DNA from: Vibrio aestivus
GTDB lineage: Bacteria; Pseudomonadota; Gammaproteobacteria; Enterobacterales; Vibrionaceae
Length of the DNA: 64,000 nt
Direction: 5' to 3'
Assembly: GCA_003263845.1 (NCBI GenBank)
Contig: JYJN01000083.1
Span: forward strand, 1-64,000
The notes below the pieces were generated by a model that did not search any database, was not told the origin of the DNA, and saw only the letters and a list, made by a program, of their open reading frames with translations. Shown here one piece after another: positions 1 to 10,400 of the stretch (within the stretch, counting starts at the first letter, position 1; every line of letters starts with the position of its first letter). The translations under genes and the position numbers were made by a program.

Positions 1-1
1 T

Positions 2-118
2 GGCTACAACGATCGTGATTTCAGCGCATTTTTCCCACCTCTACCCACTCCGGAGATCTATTGGGAATCGGCTCAGCGTCAGTTAGAACAGCAGAATAAG
101 GGGGCGAACGGTGGCTAA
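2..118 (+). CDS. 3' end of an unidentified gene (partial)
   Basis: An open frame enters from the left edge and stops with TAA at 116-118. It encodes about 38 residues ending in a Gln/Glu-rich, charged tail. The stop overlaps the GTG start of the next gene by 8 bases, which suggests that this gene is translationally coupled to the three-gene module that follows. Too little is visible to assign a family. It could be the upstream carrier or effector gene of the same module, but that is inference only. Confidence 0.5.
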   Translation, partial: GYNDRDFSAFFPPLPTPEIYWESAQRQLEQQNKGANGG

Positions 119-1862
119 GCAAACCTATACAGCACATGGCGTCTACCTGATGGGGCAACTCTATAGTAAAGATGGCAAACCCTGTTCGGGGGCGCGTTAC
201 TTTCCTTTGCCTTACGAGAGTGTTTTGCTACCCGAATCTGAGTGGATAGCGGAGAAAACTTACGTCGAGCTCGACAGCCGTGTAACTAAAGTCAAGTCAG
301 TGCACCCTTTGGCTTTTAGTGACAAGAACGGAAAACTCACTTTCTTTCATGAGGCGCAAGAGGATATACCTAAAGGGGAATCGACTAAATTATCCGGCGG
401 CCCTGTGGCATTGAAACACTCGCTTGACGGAAAGGATACGAAGCGTAACGTGCTATTTTTCCCTTCTTATTTGGTGCCTATGTTTACCGCCGGTGTCGAA
501 GAAGGTGAGCACTGGATACCCAAGTTACACGAGAAGCTAAAGGGGCTACAGGAGCAGGATAAGTATTTCACTACAGAGATCAAAACCTTGGACCCTGTGA
601 GCCAGCGTCACTTGCTGCTGGCCTTGCCGGAAGGCAAAGAGTTAACGGCGCTTAAAGAAAGCTCTCCCTACTTTGAACACTACCATCACTGGTTAAGTTC
701 GCTAGGCCGTGAGCAGTTAGCGGGTAAACCACTGCATATTTTGACGGTTCCTCAGTACTACACCATTGTGGTTAGCTTCTCTTCTGCGAAATATCGAGGT
801 GCCACTGTGACACTGTCGGAGCTACCTCCGGGCTTGGTAGTGGCAGGAACAGAAGGTCAAAATATTTCCAAGGTCGATAACAGTCCATTTAAATCAGTGC
901 AAAATCCTGAAGAGGATGAGGCTCATTTCTGCGCGACTTTCTGGATCGAGAGTGACATCTTACCCACCCTGCATACACTGGATGAGTATTGTCGAATAGA
1001 TATCAATACAGAAACAGTAGACTTTAAATTCGTTAACGAATTTAAAAGAAAAGGATTATTGACATACAGCCTTAAAGAGCGCGTTCTCCATCTGCCCGTG
1101 AAAACGGTCATCGGCCGTTCTAGCTTAGTCAATGGTGATCCTATTAGTGTAGAGGAAGCGCTGTTTAGTCATGTGCCGGACTACTACCGAGATATGACCG
1201 AGAGGCTCAATAAACTACCCAATGAACGGCCTGAACAGGAGGCGACGAGCAAGGCCAATGAACTCCCGATTAGCGCCGGGATGTGGCACCAATTTCAGAG
1301 CTACAAGGGTTTTTTTGAGGCTGGTAGTGGCGCATTAGAAAAGGGCCCAACATGGCAAATAATGTCTAAGTTAGCTCATGCTTCCTTGTCTGAGGTACTT
1401 GCTAGTGATGACGAAATGTATGCTAGAACAACCCTCGCGGCCGCTGGCGTGACTGGCGCCGCAATGGGGTTCATTGATGCGGTGGCTGATCTTGAGTACA
1501 ACAACCGAGCTGTCAATCGGGCTGCCCTGATTCAGGGAGCTCTGGGGCGCAGAGCCTTTACCGGTATACCATTTCCAGACAGTGTGAAACCTTTTCTTAC
1601 TGGGGCAGGCAAAGTGGGTAACAAGGTTTTAGGCGAACCGTTAACTGCCCTAGAGATGGTCTATAGCCTTTCTCAAACCAATAAAAGCGGGAAGCATGCC
1701 GTTAAAGCAGAAAATGCTTTTCTCAATGATGTGACAGGCTATGCAGCGACCACCATCTCTCCATCAGAGGATAAGTTGCAGGCACTGAAAAAAGATGCCG
1801 ATGCCATGCAAGCAAAAGAAAAAGAGGCCATTGAGGCACTCAAGGGGCGCTGGCTGATATGA
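111..1862 (+). CDS. Hypothetical protein, first gene of an unknown three-gene module
   Basis: This is a 583-residue protein that I do not recognise. The GTG start is preceded by a good Shine-Dalgarno (AAGGGGG, about 6 bases upstream) and overlaps the end of the previous gene. There is no signal peptide. The first 100 residues look beta-rich, with a stretch (MGQLYSKDGKPCSGA) that resembles the beginning of small beta-sandwich domains, but this is only a visual impression. Residues about 440-530 are Ala/Gly-rich and mildly hydrophobic (AAAGVTGAAMGF, GALGRRAFTG), and the C-terminus is a charged Lys/Glu helix. The stop overlaps the next ATG (ATGA), so the three genes are almost certainly one transcript. 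The context of an OmpA-domain partner and no housekeeping function fits an accessory envelope or secreted-effector module. No catalytic motif is visible, so no function is claimed. Confidence 0.75.
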   Translation: MAKQTYTAHGVYLMGQLYSKDGKPCSGARYFPLPYESVLLPESEWIAEKTYVELDSRVTKVKSVHPLAFSDKNGKLTFFHEAQEDIPKGESTKLSGGPVALKHSLDGKDTKRNVLFFPSYLVPMFTAGVEEGEHWIPKLHEKLKGLQEQDKYFTTEIKTLDPVSQRHLLLALPEGKELTALKESSPYFEHYHHWLSSLGREQLAGKPLHILTVPQYYTIVVSFSSAKYRGATVTLSELPPGLVVAGTEGQNISKVDNSPFKSVQNPEEDEAHFCATFWIESDILPTLHTLDEYCRIDINTETVDFKFVNEFKRKGLLTYSLKERVLHLPVKTVIGRSSLVNGDPISVEEALFSHVPDYYRDMTERLNKLPNERPEQEATSKANELPISAGMWHQFQSYKGFFEAGSGALEKGPTWQIMSKLAHASLSEVLASDDEMYARTTLAAAGVTGAAMGFIDAVADLEYNNRAVNRAALIQGALGRRAFTGIPFPDSVKPFLTGAGKVGNKVLGEPLTALEMVYSLSQTNKSGKHAVKAENAFLNDVTGYAATTISPSEDKLQALKKDADAMQAKEKEAIEALKGRWLI

Positions 1863-3949
1863 TGGTGGCAGATAGCGAAGGGACACATCACTCAGCCAGT
1901 ACTTCATTGGATGACACTCTACTGCGTCTCGACAGTACTACTTTTGGTTTTGACCGTGCGACCCCGAATTTTGAAAATGAAAAAGTTGAGAAAGCACTCC
2001 AGTCCATCGGTGAGCACCTTGCTAAACTGAGCGATCCAATCGATATCCAGATAGTTGGCCACACCTGTGACATTGGCGCTCCGGATTACAATAAGCGGTT
2101 GTCTGTTGCTCGTGCAGAGTCAGTGAAGAACTCCATTCTAACGGTGTTTGGAGAGTCGGAAATGAAGCAGATTTGGGAGCAGAGGATAGAGGTCTTGGGC
2201 TACGGCGAAGATAAACCCTTGGTTGAGAATAGTGACATTGCCAGCCGTAGAAAAAATCGCCGGGTGGAGATATTGCTCAAGTTTAGCTCCCAATTTGATT
2301 ATCCTGCCTGCCGATCCGGCATGACGATAGTTGAGCAATCGCGAAAAAAATCGACCTCTTCACTCATGAATATAGACGAGCATCTTGTCGAGGCTTTGGG
2401 TAGCGCTTTCGATCTTGCCGTGGTTGGTGCCGCTGTTCTATTCCCACCTGTGGCTCTGCTCGGTGTAACCAAGCAAGGCCTAGAGCTAGCAACCATGGTG
2501 CTAGAGGAAGCCGAAAAGATCTATGATATCGATAAAGCTACTTTGTCCGAGGGGCTAAACAAGCTGTATCACGCTGATATCACCCTCGCGAGTCAGTTGA
2601 TTGCAGAACCTGGCATTAAATCGCATCAAGCTGTGATTATGAAAGCTTACTTGAAAAGAACGTTGGCACTTAATGGCCTTATCCGTCTGTTACGGCAATA
2701 TCAATATGAGCAGTTGAGCAAACCCAGAACTATCACGGTTCAGGGGCAAAAGATAGAACTCAATAAGCGCAGCTTCGAAAACTATGATATCCCGGGCTAC
2801 ATTAATACCTTCCTACTGAATGATGATTGGGAAGTAGAGAGTGGTCTGCTTGGGCCAGTTCATTTGGATAAACATTGGTTAGAGAATAAGGAAACTAATT
2901 CAGGCCAACCTTGGCAGCATACACGGGCGAGCACGTTTGCGCAGGGTAGGTATGTGTTTGCCAAGTTTAGGCAAAGTGACGATAGCCGCAATGCCCTAGC
3001 ATTAGCCAAAAATCATAACCGTTATTTTCCGATCCATTACATGTCATCAGAATCAGAGAAGAGGTTCAAGGCAGTCGGTACTCCACTCCATAATACTGAA
3101 CTGGACAAGAGCGTGTTCAAACACATTATCATCTCTGCGCGCTCTCCGGGGGCGACAAGTCCAGACAGTTGGCAGCCATTTTTGGAGTATTATCAAGACA
3201 ATGGTCAACGTCTTTCCCCTTACGATCACATTCGTATTTTGGTGGTCTTAGACAAGAGCAAAGTGTTATCGGAAGATGATGGCAGGGTGCCAGAGCTCCC
3301 AGTTGCCGCACGTGCTATTTTAAGAGGGAGATTTAGGAATAACTGGCAATTTTTCGATAATACGGCGTCTGAAACTGTTGAATATACTCGTTCGTTAGAC
3401 AAGACGGAATTGATGGAATATGAGCAAAAGGTGCTCGAAGGTGCCGAAGAGAGTGTTTTAGGGGCTATTATTCAGCCTAATTTCTATTTTGGTGCGCACC
3501 AAATTATGGGGACTAGGCCCGTTGCTGACTATGATGATGACGTGCTTAAGGCGTTGTTTGATAACAGAGATGGTGAAGGCAATTCGGATGGCGGTAATGA
3601 TAATGCTCAATCGTCACGTGTCTCGGGTGCCGCTAAATATTTGAGCTACTTTTACCAAGTCGGTTTATCAGGGCAGGAAAAAACAGACACCAATGTCGTG
3701 TATGGTGAGGCTTCTTCCCGGACATTTAAGTCTTCGGGTTCATACTTTAACCTGACTCTTTCACCCACTAGGGAGTATAAGTTTACCAAGGACTTTGCGA
3801 CGTATGCCCCTAGCATAAAGGGTGACCATATCTTCTATGAAGAAACCTTTCTAAGCATGACCTCTCTGGGGGAAGATCGTAAATATCCGAAAATCTTTGA
3901 TTCTCCAAAAGTGGACTTCTACCTTGGCAGCGAGGGGATCTTCGAATGA
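1859..3949 (+). CDS. OmpA-like domain protein of unknown function, second gene of the module
   Basis: This is a 696-residue protein. Residues about 30-145 form an OmpA_C-like peptidoglycan-binding domain. The typical GHT...G..DYN..LS..RA..V pattern is visible, followed by GYGE..P and the closing ASRRKNRRVEI motif. The domain is N-terminal and has no signal peptide ahead of it, which is unusual because it normally sits at the C-terminus of an exported protein. Residues about 184-205 are hydrophobic (VVGAAVLFPPVALLGV) and could be one membrane segment or a buried helix pair. The remaining 480 residues match no family I know. The start ATG overlaps the previous stop by 4 bases, and the end overlaps the next ATG by 4 bases. 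Cell-wall binding plus a long unknown C-terminus would suit a secreted toxin, an adhesin or a secretion accessory protein, but the sequence does not decide between them. Confidence 0.78.
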   Translation: MMVADSEGTHHSASTSLDDTLLRLDSTTFGFDRATPNFENEKVEKALQSIGEHLAKLSDPIDIQIVGHTCDIGAPDYNKRLSVARAESVKNSILTVFGESEMKQIWEQRIEVLGYGEDKPLVENSDIASRRKNRRVEILLKFSSQFDYPACRSGMTIVEQSRKKSTSSLMNIDEHLVEALGSAFDLAVVGAAVLFPPVALLGVTKQGLELATMVLEEAEKIYDIDKATLSEGLNKLYHADITLASQLIAEPGIKSHQAVIMKAYLKRTLALNGLIRLLRQYQYEQLSKPRTITVQGQKIELNKRSFENYDIPGYINTFLLNDDWEVESGLLGPVHLDKHWLENKETNSGQPWQHTRASTFAQGRYVFAKFRQSDDSRNALALAKNHNRYFPIHYMSSESEKRFKAVGTPLHNTELDKSVFKHIIISARSPGATSPDSWQPFLEYYQDNGQRLSPYDHIRILVVLDKSKVLSEDDGRVPELPVAARAILRGRFRNNWQFFDNTASETVEYTRSLDKTELMEYEQKVLEGAEESVLGAIIQPNFYFGAHQIMGTRPVADYDDDVLKALFDNRDGEGNSDGGNDNAQSSRVSGAAKYLSYFYQVGLSGQEKTDTNVVYGEASSRTFKSSGSYFNLTLSPTREYKFTKDFATYAPSIKGDHIFYEETFLSMTSLGEDRKYPKIFDSPKVDFYLGSEGIFE

Positions 3950-4899
3950 TGGAAAAGGACGGGAACAGCAGTAGCCAGACGGATCCACTACTATCATCTC
4001 GACATAGATTAAATGGTGTATTAACTGACTTTGATTGGAACCAAAGCGTACTGGCGACCGTGATTGCGCGAACAAAAGCAGTCAGCCCAAACCGGTTGGA
4101 AGACAAGGAGCTAGACCCTAATTGTATACCACTTGCCAGTGTTTCGTTTTCTCAAACAACTTCGCTGTTTTCAACAAATGAATTTAAGGTAGCCGATATA
4201 AACTGCCTATATCGCATTGGCCGGATTGAAGTGGTTGGGAACACGTTTACGTTTATTCCAGCTGAGTATCCGGATGGCGAAGCCCCAAGTGCATTTAGTC
4301 AGCTTCAGCCACGCTACAGCCGGCTTACCTCTGATGAACTAAAACTCTGCGCTATTAAGGAGGGGATGATCTTCGAAGAATCTGTATCGACCGATGTGTA
4401 TGCCGAAGTGGCGAGTCTGAGTTACCTTAACGCTTTGGGGGTAGAGGTCCCTGGGCTGACACCTATGATGTACCCTTCCGATTTGTACGAAAGAAGAAGT
4501 AGTGCGGTTAGCTTGGCTAAACAGTTCCATAATTATTGTGATTTTGAATTGCATGTGATTGGTCCAGAAGGGGCAAGGCTGGAAGCGAAGTCTGAGATTA
4601 TCCGTATTCATGGTCAGCCCAAGGAGGTGCCGACGAACTGGTATAAAACGGAAAGCCCAGAAGCGGTAGAGATGGCAAACGTGCAAAACCAAACTAATGC
4701 TCAGATTGAAGGCGCTGACAGTTCTGCCGAACATTTGGGCGATCGTAGTATTGCTAAAATGAGAGCAGCCGCAGTCGCTGGGAAGGTCGAGACTCATGCC
4801 ATCACGCCGCACATGAAATGGGCAAATTCCAATCCTAATGACATGGCCGATATCACCGATGAGAGAGTTAAGATAATTGAACGTTGGACGGGGTTATAA
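3946..4899 (+). CDS. Hypothetical protein, third gene of the module
   Basis: This is a 317-residue protein of unknown family. It starts at an ATG that overlaps the OmpA-domain gene by 4 bases, with GAGGGG about 8 bases upstream. The N-terminus is polar with no signal peptide or membrane helix. The middle has alternating hydrophobic strands (IGRIEVVGNTFTFIP), and residues about 235-290 are polar (NVQNQTNAQ...) before a basic C-terminal tail. It is the last gene before a strong intrinsic terminator, so it closes the operon. In effector modules this position is often held by an immunity or chaperone protein, but it is longer than most immunity proteins and I see no supporting motif. Confidence 0.72.
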   Translation: MMEKDGNSSSQTDPLLSSRHRLNGVLTDFDWNQSVLATVIARTKAVSPNRLEDKELDPNCIPLASVSFSQTTSLFSTNEFKVADINCLYRIGRIEVVGNTFTFIPAEYPDGEAPSAFSQLQPRYSRLTSDELKLCAIKEGMIFEESVSTDVYAEVASLSYLNALGVEVPGLTPMMYPSDLYERRSSAVSLAKQFHNYCDFELHVIGPEGARLEAKSEIIRIHGQPKEVPTNWYKTESPEAVEMANVQNQTNAQIEGADSSAEHLGDRSIAKMRAAAVAGKVETHAITPHMKWANSNPNDMADITDERVKIIERWTGL

Positions 4900-4914
4900 G
4901 GTGAGTTAGTTATT

Positions 4915-4946
4915 AAATGTCGCCTTTCGGCGACATTTTTCGTTTT
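4915..4946 (+). terminator. Rho-independent terminator of the three-gene module
   Basis: There is a perfect 10-bp stem AAATGTCGCC / GGCGACATTT with a TTTC loop, followed by TTCGTTTT. It starts 15 bases after the last stop codon of the module. Confidence 0.9.
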
Positions 4947-5029
4947 AGAGCATTTCGCCCTAGGGCTTTAGTACTTTGGGGAAATCATTCGATGAGTTTG
5001 GTGTCACCGAGGACTCTTTTCATTAACGG

Positions 5030-5659
5030 TTAGTTTGGTGGGAAACACACACCAGTACCACCAATGCCGCAATAACCTTGCGGATTTTTCGCCAGATATT
5101 GCTGGTGGTAGGTTTCAGCAAAGAAGTATTTTCCTGCAGGTAATACTTCCGTCGTGACATCGGCAAACTGCTTGTTACTGAGTAGCTGTTGGTATTGTTG
5201 TTTGGACTCTTGGGCAGTCGTTAAATCTTCATCGCTATACACGTAAATCGCAGAACGGTACTGAGTGCCTAAATCGTTCCCTTGGCGCATACCTTGGGTC
5301 GGGTTGTGGTTCTCCCAGAAGGTATTGAGGATCGCACGTAGCGAGATGATTGTAGGATCAAAGAGGATTCGAACGACTTCCGTATGCCCAGTGCGTCCGC
5401 TGCAGACTTCCTCATAGGTTGGATTAGGCGTGAAGCCGCCTGCGTAACCAACAGAGGTTGATACAACACCGTCTAGTTGCCAGAAAAGGCGCTCTGCGCC
5501 CCAGAAACAGCCCATACCGATCAGTATTTGTTGCTGATTACCCGTTGGTGAAGCAGTAATATCAGAGTGGTTAACGAAGTGCTCCGATTCAACCTGCATA
5601 GGCGTGTCTCTGCCAAGAAGTGCTTGTTCTGGGGTGATGAGTTGTTGCTTATCTAGCAT
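5030..5659 (-). CDS. msrA: Peptide-methionine (S)-S-oxide reductase MsrA
   Basis: MsrA reduces methionine-S-sulfoxide in oxidised proteins using thioredoxin. The catalytic Cys lies in GCFWGAERLFWQL. The family blocks GYAGG.TPNPTYEEVCSG.TGH, ENH.PTQGMRQGND.GTQYRSA and the C-terminal recycling cysteines (GYCGIGG.GVC) are all present. I place the start at the ATG giving MLDKQQLITPEQALLGR, which aligns with the E. coli N-terminus and has AAAGGAG immediately upstream. A further in-frame start 90 bases upstream lacks family similarity. The protein is about 209 residues, normal for long-form enterobacterial MsrA. It is divergent from tamA across a gap of about 100 bases, an arrangement common in gammaproteobacteria. 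The gene is intact. Confidence 0.96.
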   Translation of the reverse strand: MLDKQQLITPEQALLGRDTPMQVESEHFVNHSDITASPTGNQQQILIGMGCFWGAERLFWQLDGVVSTSVGYAGGFTPNPTYEEVCSGRTGHTEVVRILFDPTIISLRAILNTFWENHNPTQGMRQGNDLGTQYRSAIYVYSDEDLTTAQESKQQYQQLLSNKQFADVTTEVLPAGKYFFAETYHQQYLAKNPQGYCGIGGTGVCFPPN

Positions 5660-5761
5660 GGTGAGCTCCTTTATTCGACTTATCTGCTTATTTTTCTTTT
5701 GGTTGCAGACTCTCTGATTCAATACCGTTATTATCTCGGTAACGGACATTTTTTACTTTAC

Positions 5762-7474
5762 ATGGTTAGTATGCGTTTTTTTACTTTTATCTCAACATTG
5801 GTTGTATCGGGTTTAGCGGTGGCAAATGAGGTCGACCTGAACCTTGAAGGGCTTGAAGGTAAAGCACTAGAAAATGTAGAAGCATACTTATCGGCGATTC
5901 CCGAATCTGAATACGAAACGACGTTACGATTTCAGTCTCAAATTGAAACTAGCATTCGTGAAGCACTGCAAGCGATTGGTTACTACCAACCTAGAATTTC
6001 ATTCTTAGTATCTGAACAAGAAGATGAGCTGACTATTCAAGTTGATGCGGGAGAACCCGTTCGCATTAAATTATTGGATATCGAGATTTTGGGTGAAGCC
6101 GAGACCGATCCCGCCTTTGATAGGCTGATTAAAAACAGCGGTCTTACTCAAAATGGCATACTTAACCACGGTGCTTACGACAGTCTAAAGTCCTCAATAC
6201 GTAATCTGGGCTTGCAAAAAGGCTATTTTAAAGGCGACTTCACCTTAAACCGATTGGAGGTTTCTCCAGAGCGCAATGAAGCCTTTGTCAGGCTGCATTA
6301 TACGAGCGGTATTCGATATCACTTTGGCCAAACCGATATCACAGGCAGCCAGATTGAAGACGACCGTGTGAGATCTTTGCAGCCCTTTAAAGCGGGTGAG
6401 CCTTATTTGGTATCCAAGGTCGGAGAGTATAACCAGAATTTGTCCAATACCGACTGGTTCTCGTCTGTGTTCATTGAACCGGATTTGACCCAACTGGGTG
6501 AAGATCGTGAGCTGCCGGTCAAGGTGCTCTAGCCCCACAGTCGCGCAATAAATTTGAAACCGGTTTGGGCTTCTCCACTGATATCGGTGTTCGAGGCACT
6601 TTTAATTGGAAGAAGCCTTGGGTAAACAGCCGCGGTCACAGCTTTAACAGTAGTTTTTCCTTATCGGAGCCTGAGCAGCTCATCACAGCAAGTTACCGAA
6701 TTCCGCTTGAAGATGTACTTCACGATTACTACCAGATTCAATATGGGATGAAGAACCTGGATAATCGAGATACGAAAAGTTTGGAATCGAACTTGTCCGT
6801 TGCTCGCCATTGGCTATTAGATAGTGATTGGCACCGGTCTTTGCGTGTTCGTTATTTGATTGAGAGCTATGAGCAGGGTTTGCAAGATGACACGGGGCAG
6901 TTTGTCCTTCCGGGGGTGTCTTATTCAAAGACTCGGACTCGCGGAACGGGTATGCCTATGTGGGGGATAGAAAGAGTATTTCAATTGAGTATGGTGATCC
7001 GAAATTGTTGTCAGAAACTCGTTTGTTTCGTGTTCAGGCAGGTACCGCTTGGATTCGTAGCTTAGGCAGTAATCACCGAGGCTATTCAGACTTGATGGCG
7101 GTGCTAACGTTGCAGAAGAGTTTGATAAGTTATCGCCGTCGCTACGTTTCTTTGCGGGTGGTGACAATAGCATTCGTGGTTATGGCTACGAGTCTATTTC
7201 ACCGAGAGATGAAAGTGACGCATTAACCGGTGCTAAGTATATTGTGACCAGTTCGCTCGAGTATCAGTATCGCGTCTATGGTAACTGGTGGCTTGCGGCT
7301 TTTTATGATTATGGTGACGCGTTCAATGATGAGCCTGATTTTAAGTCAGGTGTGGGTGCGGGGATTCGCTGGGCCTCACCAGTGGGGCCGATTAGGCTTG
7401 ATTTTGCTTGGGGGCTAGATGCCAATCCAGGTGATGAATTTAAGATCCACTTTACGTTAGGGCCTGAGCTATGA
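5762..7474 (+). CDS. tamA: Translocation and assembly module outer-membrane protein TamA (three apparent frameshifts)
   Basis: TamA is an Omp85-family barrel that works with TamB in outer-membrane biogenesis. The signal peptide begins MRFFTFISTLVVSGLAVA. POTRA domains fill roughly residues 20-255, then a 16-strand barrel ends in the diagnostic RFFAGGDNSIRGYGYESI, SLEYQY and SPVGPIRLDFAWG...FTLGPEL. The reading frame is broken three times: near 6530 (ELPVKVL then SRNKFETG), in the G run at 6962-6966 (MPMWGDRKS), and near 7088 (RGYS then LDGGANVAEEFD). Each break is repaired by adding one base, giving about 571 residues. The start is chosen for its signal peptide (ATG 5762 or 5771); no strong Shine-Dalgarno is seen. 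The stop overlaps tamB by 4 bases (ATGA). Deletions in neighbouring genes argue for sequence errors rather than a pseudogene. Confidence 0.9.
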
Positions 7475-10400
7475 CCAAAAAGATGTTGAGATGGCTTAAG
7501 TGGCTCAGTTTATCGCTGACGGGTCTTGTCGTTGTCATACTGTTTTTTGTAGTGACGTTACTCTATACCAATCCAGGCCTTAATTTGATCTTATGGGGCG
7601 CTCAGAAAGCGCTGCCCGAGCTATCGATAAAAAGTGGCGATGGGGCTATTTTCCCTCAGTTTACCCTCCACCAAGTTCACTACAAAAATGATGATCTATT
7701 CGTTGATCTCGCAGCCAACAAGCTGACTCTAGCAGTGACAGCAAGCTGTCTAACTGAGCCCGCTATCTGCATTGATGATCTAGCCATCGAGGGCTTAACT
7801 TTTTCTATGCCGGAGTTGCCAGCATCCAGCGCGAGCGAAGCAGAAGCATCAAGCGAACCTGTTACGCGTGTGAGCACTCCAATCCCAATTAATGTCGGCC
7901 GCTTGGCTTTGAATGATATTGATCTTAACGTTCTTGGGCATAAGGTATCGTGGCAGAGGTTTTTGACTGGGATTGGTTTTAAAGGGAATCGGCTAGAGAT
8001 CCGAAAGACTCAATGGGATGATATTGACGTCACTTTGGCGCCTACTGAAGCTTCTCAAGCTGAAGAGGATACAGGCGTTAGTGAAGGGGATGATGCTGCA
8101 ATTGTGTTGCCAGAGGTGATCATTCCACTCAACGTTGTCGTGTCTCGCTTTGATATACATCGGTTTACTCTTCATCAAGATACGCCGATAGTCGTCAATC
8201 ACTTAGGGCTAGAAGCCTCTGCAAATCAGTCAAAGGTCAATGTTAAAACGCTTGAACTTTCGATGCCTGAAATTGAAGCACGGCTGAATACCGACATTGA
8301 GTTGTCGGGAGCCTACCCGCTGAATCTACAACTTAACTCGACTCTTAATATAGATCCGGTGAAGGGGCAGCAACTCGAACTCGAAGCAAGTGGAAGTGTC
8401 GCTAAGCTGAACCTTGATGCTCATTTATCTGACGTGATTAAAGGTCAACTCAGCGCGAATATCGAAGCGCTCGATCCCAACTTGCCGTTTGACCTTCATG
8501 CGCAAAACTTTGATGTGCAGTGGCCGCTGGCGGGCGAAGGCGATTATTTTGCTCAGGTGCACGATCTCAAGGGCAGTGGTTCATTAAAAGGATACGAACT
8601 CGATTTAGCCGGAGATGTTCAGGGGCAATCTTTACCTGATTTAACCCTTAAGCTTGTAGGTGAAGGCTCGTTGGAACATATCGACCTTTCTAATTTGCAG
8701 ATTGATACGTTAGGCGGAACCGTACTAGGCAGTGTATCTGCGAATTGGGCTGAGCTGGTTAACTGGAAAACGGATCTGACTCTGGAGCAAATTCAGCCAG
8801 GCCTGCAATGGCCAGAAGCAGAAGGAATGTTATCAGGCCAATTACAAACTTCAGGCTCATTAACTCAAGCGGGCGGATGGGAAGTTGATGTGCCTCTGCT
8901 CGATATACAGGGGATTATTCGAGAGTACCCACTCGATGTTCACGGTAGTTTAAGAGCCTCTGATGAGAAAGGAGATGGTGAGCTCTACTTCTTGACTCCG
9001 AAATTGTCATTGGCGCATGGCCCTAATGGTATTGAGGTGGCGGGTTATCTCGATTCTGTACTGAATTTGTCGGTTCAGGTGAATGCACCACAGTTCTCAA
9101 AAACCTTGCCGGATCTGAAAGGCAGTTTGAGTGGCGATATCGAGGTGAAAGGTGAACTCGAAACTCCTAGTTTACACTTAGCATTGCGCGCCAATGATGT
9201 TGCGTGGCAAGAACTAGCATCGCTCAAATCACTTTCCGTGAACGGAGACGTCACGCCGTTACCTTTTCCCGACGCGACTTGGATATTGTGGCGGAAGGGA
9301 TCACCTATGAAGATATTTTGATTGATAAAGTGTTTCTTGGTGCAAAAGGGGGAGAGGAAGCGCATACCCTTTCGTTACGGGTCTTATCCGAACTGATTTC
9401 AACCGAGTTAGCGCTCTCAGGCTCGCTTGGGCAGCAACCTTCATTACGTTGGCAAGGAAAGCTTAACCGTTGGTGGCTTGAAACAGAACAAGGTTTATGG
9501 CAATTGACTCAATCACCAGATTTGGAATTTGATTCTAAGAAGCAGACAGTGTCCGTGACCGCTCACTGCTGGGAACAAGACGAGTCTTCGTTGTGCTTAG
9601 ATAATGACATTGAAGTGGGTGAAAGTGGCGAAGCGGCTCTGTCGATTACCTCGTTTGATTTTGCTCAGATAAGTCAGTATGTGCCTGAAACACTGAATCT
9701 TGAAGGTGAGTTCAACTCTCACGTCACAGCCAAGTGGTCACCAGAAGCATCACCGAGTGTTGAAGCAAGTATTCAACTGCCTGAAGGTGGCGTCGAATTA
9801 TTAGGGGAAGCACCTGTCCAGTTAGGCTGGAACCGAATGGAAGTCACGGCAAGTCTTAAAGATGACAATCTTAACGCGCAATGGTTACTCGATTTCAAAG
9901 ATAACGGTGACATTTCTGGTCAGGCAGTAATCCCGAATGTACTCGAGGAAGATAAAACGATCGATGGTAACCTCACGCTGACCACTTTCCGCCTTGGCTT
10001 TCTAGCGCCACTTGTGGGCGACTTCAGCAAGTTTGGTGGTCAAGTGAGTACTGACCTGTCGTTGAAGGGGCCAGTCTTACACCCTGAGGTCTACGGCGAG
10101 TTCTTATTAGAACAGTTGAAGTTGTCAGGTAATGTGACGCCAGTTGATGTTGATAACGGCAATATTGAGCTTACCTTTTCAGGTTATGATGCAAATTTGG
10201 ATGCCTCGATTGAGACTCCAGACGGTGAGTTAACGATTAAAGGTGATGCGAGTTGGGAAGATCTAGAACAGTGGCATGCTAAAGCGAGAGTATTTGCGGA
10301 GCAGTTGCTGGTGGATATCCCGCCAATGGTCAAGGTGAAAGTCGAACCTGATATGACCATTGACGTATCGGCAAAGCATGCAAGGTTGATGGAAATATTC

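Noticed and set aside
4339..4812. 157-residue open frame on the minus strand
   Set aside because: It lies fully antisense to the third module gene, has low-complexity content and no ribosome-binding site.
111..4899. Calling the left-end module a type VI secretion effector set
   Set aside because: No VgrG, PAAR, Hcp, MIX or known toxin motif is visible; only an OmpA-like domain and operon structure support the idea.
5660..5749. Upstream start extending msrA by 30 residues
   Set aside because: The extra peptide has no similarity to MsrA, and the internal ATG has a strong AAAGGAG site and the family N-terminus.
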